Positions 39,537 to 42,130 of a DNA stretch of 42,130 nucleotides are shown here, in pieces. The notes beneath the pieces are model-generated. The model made no database searches, was not told the origin of the DNA, and worked only from the letters and a program-made list of their open reading frames with translations. A program made the position numbers and the translations under genes. Source of the stretch: an uncultured Clostridia bacterium (GTDB lineage: Bacteria > Bacillota > Clostridia > Christensenellales > UBA3700); the NCBI GenBank assembly GCA_947176265.1, contig CAMWQA010000007.1, positions 1 to 42,130 on the forward strand. The letters are read 5' to 3'. Every line of letters starts with the position of its first letter. The first letter of the stretch is position 1.

Positions 39537-39635
39537 TGCCAAAATATATAGAAAGTATTGACGGGAATATGTATTATGTGGTAAAATTTTGATAAACTAT
39601 TAGTATCGGCTTGACTCAAAGCCGCGGAGAATACT

Positions 39636-40700
39636 ATGAACTATTTATCAAAGATTTGCAGGACCACTCAACCGTACGTAGCGGGCGAGCAGCCGCAAGA
39701 TAAGAAGTACGTCAAACTCAATACCAACGAAAATCCCTATCCGCCTTGCAAGGGAGTAGATGAGTTTGTAAAAAGTTTTGACGTGGACAAACTCAAATTA
39801 TATCCCGATCCGCAAAACACGGCTCTTGCAAAAGCCATTGCTAAGAAGCACGGACTTGAGGTTGAAAACGTCTTTATCGGCAACGGCAGCGACGAAGTGT
39901 TGGCAATGTGTTTCCCCACGTTTTTTGATAAAGACGGAGACGGAGTAGCTTACGCTGACGTAACCTATTCTTTTTATAAGGTATGGGCAAAAGTTAACGA
40001 GATACCGTCCGTAGTAATTCCTCTTTCCGACGACTTTAAGTTGGACGTCTCGAGTTTTAAGCAGGCAAAGTGCCAAGGTATGATTATTTGCAATCCCAAT
40101 GCGCCGACCGGGCTCATAGTCAACAGACTTGATTTGATGGCTATCATCGAAGCTAATCCAGAGAAGATAATCATTATAGACGAAGCGTACGCAGATTTTT
40201 GCAATTGTTCAATGGCGAATTACGTCAGAAAATATCCCAATTTGCTCATAGTTCGTTCTTTCTCCAAATCGTATTCTTTGGCGGGCGCAAGGTGCGGATA
40301 TGCTATAGGAGACGCAGCGTTAATTAACGGACTTAAGACTATAAAAGATTCTTACAACAGCTATACAGTCAATGCGTTGACAGAGGGCATAGCTGTACGC
40401 GCATTGAAAGACACCAAATATTTTAGCTCTTGCGTCGACAAAATAGTTGCCACAAGAGATTCTGTTGCCGACGAATTGAGAGGATTGGGCTTTGAGGTAT
40501 TGCAATCCAACGCCAATTTCTTGTTTGCGAAGCACAGTGAGCGTCCTGCAAGCGAGATATATTATCAGCTCAAGAAAAAGGGCGTGCTTGTCAGACACTT
40601 CAACTCGGCTAGAGTCGACAATTACCTTCGTATTACGGTGGGTTCGTCTGAGGAGATGGCAAGTCTTGTTTCTGCGTTGGAGAAGATACTCAAAAGCTAA
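39636..40700 (+). CDS. hisC: Histidinol-phosphate aminotransferase
   Basis: LNTNENPYPP, GNGSDEVL, NPNAPTG, DEAYADF, RSFSKSYSLAGARCGY. Confidence 0.93.
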   Translation: MNYLSKICRTTQPYVAGEQPQDKKYVKLNTNENPYPPCKGVDEFVKSFDVDKLKLYPDPQNTALAKAIAKKHGLEVENVFIGNGSDEVLAMCFPTFFDKDGDGVAYADVTYSFYKVWAKVNEIPSVVIPLSDDFKLDVSSFKQAKCQGMIICNPNAPTGLIVNRLDLMAIIEANPEKIIIIDEAYADFCNCSMANYVRKYPNLLIVRSFSKSYSLAGARCGYAIGDAALINGLKTIKDSYNSYTVNALTEGIAVRALKDTKYFSSCVDKIVATRDSVADELRGLGFEVLQSNANFLFAKHSERPASEIYYQLKKKGVLVRHFNSARVDNYLRITVGSSEEMASLVSALEKILKS

Positions 40701-40791
40701 TAAATATTGCGGAGAAGACTTTCGACAAAACTAGACCTTTTTATAGAGGATATTCAAAGATACTGCTTTAAAATAGTGGTATCTTTTTTGT

Positions 40792-41904
40792 ATGGAAAAA
40801 GTTGTGACGCAAGTAAGCGGAAATATATCTTCAGACGTAGCAAAGCTAGTTGCCGACGTTATGCCTATGGGGCATATATGCTTGTGTTATTTGAGCTCAG
40901 ACAAAGAGTTTGCGCAAAAGACGGTTGAAGAAATCAGCGAGTTTGAGTACAAGATTACTTACGTCGAATATCCTGACGGAGTTATTTGCAACGATGAGAG
41001 CGCGCTCGATATAGTTAATTGCGACGATGACGTAAGATTATGTTTGGGCGTTGGAGGAAGAGAAATTGCAGCTCTTCTTGCTAAGGCTTGCGAAAAAAGA
41101 CCTCTGCAATACGCGCTTGTCACAAATTCTCCGTTTTTGTATGGGATAGGATATGCTCTAAAAGGCGCATTGCCTTTAAAACTCTTGATAGACAAAGACG
41201 GAAAAGAAGGCTTTGGAGATTACGCCAAATGCGTCGGAGCGGTTTTGGCGCATAGAGTTGCGCTTTGGGAAAAAAAGTACGTACATTCCATGATTGGTAT
41301 TCAAGATTACGCAAAACTCAAGTATGAACAAGATTTGCTTGACGGCATAATAGGGGACGGACAAATGTCTGACGCGGACAAGCTCTTTAATGGTATATTG
41401 GAGTATGCAAAGATATACGATTCACCATACAAGTCGTCGGTAGAAATTCTCGCCGAGCTTACCGAGCACGTTAATCTAACTAGCGACAGGGGCGAGAGTA
41501 TGTTGCTTGCAGGTATTGCGCTAATTAAGTATTTTAAGACGATTATGTCAATCGAAGAATATTCGTTGATTACTCCTGCGGATATATCTACTCGCTGTCG
41601 CGCGCTTGCCAAAATTTTGGGAGCAGACGTTAGCGATTTTATAAATTTGGTCAAGGATAGAAAATTTCAAAGCAAATGGCTTTATATTCACTGCGAGTAT
41701 AGGCAAGATATGCTCAAGGAAATAGAAGACCTTGACGCAAAACTATTAAATATCATAAAAAGCGCCAAGCGGTTTATGCCCGACGTGGGCTATCACTTGG
41801 GAGACGATTATGATTGCAACAGCATCATTCAATTGATTTACAACTTATCGCCGATAGTCCACGAGTGCTCGCCTATAGCAATGGCGGATATATTGTTGGG
41901 TTAG
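40792..41904 (+). CDS. Possible dehydroquinate synthase/Fe-ADH-like (glycerol-1-P dehydrogenase-like) protein, divergent
   Basis: LCLGVGGREIAALLAKAC Rossmann-like segment and overall layout; weak. Confidence 0.35.
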   Translation: MEKVVTQVSGNISSDVAKLVADVMPMGHICLCYLSSDKEFAQKTVEEISEFEYKITYVEYPDGVICNDESALDIVNCDDDVRLCLGVGGREIAALLAKACEKRPLQYALVTNSPFLYGIGYALKGALPLKLLIDKDGKEGFGDYAKCVGAVLAHRVALWEKKYVHSMIGIQDYAKLKYEQDLLDGIIGDGQMSDADKLFNGILEYAKIYDSPYKSSVEILAELTEHVNLTSDRGESMLLAGIALIKYFKTIMSIEEYSLITPADISTRCRALAKILGADVSDFINLVKDRKFQSKWLYIHCEYRQDMLKEIEDLDAKLLNIIKSAKRFMPDVGYHLGDDYDCNSIIQLIYNLSPIVHECSPIAMADILLG

Positions 41905-41906
41905 CA

Positions 41907-42066
41907 GTTCGACTCAAAGAGATGTGCCGTAATTTTGTGCGGCGATAATTCTCTTCATACTTTTTCAAACTCACTTGACGTACATGCAGTACGCCTGCAT
42001 TCGTTTTCATCGTCTGAAAATAATTCTTGCTCGCAAAAATCTTACGGCACTCCCTTTTCGTCGAAC
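41907..42066. repeat. Hairpin element copy F (160 bp, apex CGTAC-ATGCA-GTACG)
   Basis: GTTCGAC...GTCGAAC termini; GTGCCGTAA...TTACGGCAC; starts 3 nt after an upstream stop codon. Confidence 0.85.
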
Positions 42067-42130
42067 GAGAGGGGGCTCTTTATTCCAACTAAACTTATTA
42101 AAAAGGTATGCAATTAGCGTTGCATACTTT

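Overview
The 42 kb window looks like chromosomal DNA from an anaerobic, spore-forming Firmicutes/Clostridia-type bacterium. Evidence: GPR germination protease divergent from rpsT, PPi-type phosphofructokinase, two-subunit Fe-S fumarase, and the walJ/rlmH, tadA/pth/mfd and rpmG-secE-nusG-rplKA-rplJL blocks. It carries one complete 16S rRNA gene with its own promoter, RNase III-type processing stem and terminator, but no adjacent 23S, 5S or tRNA. Accessory content includes seven small XRE/HTH regulators, three SDR-type genes flanking the 16S (one fused to a zinc ribbon), an SPFH/zinc-ribbon membrane module, and several uncharacterised small proteins. The most interesting non-coding signals, all read directly from the sequence, are: (1) six dispersed ~160-bp imperfect inverted-repeat elements, each centred on CGTAC-N5-GTACG (one copy has a T for the first C); (2) three arrays of short, sequence-variable hairpins separated by an almost invariant AATATAACT/AATATCACT linker; (3) a promoter, alternative-pairing leader RNA and terminator just upstream of the SD of an unknown 327-aa gene, inserted after rplL where rpoB is usually found; (4) palindromic operators placed in the 17-bp spacer of two XRE-linked promoters; (5) a second dispersed family of the type GTCATTTCGACCGTAGTGGAGAAATCTC. 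No CRISPR array, tRNA, integrase or transposase gene was found. No searches or folding programs were run; family names come from motif recognition.
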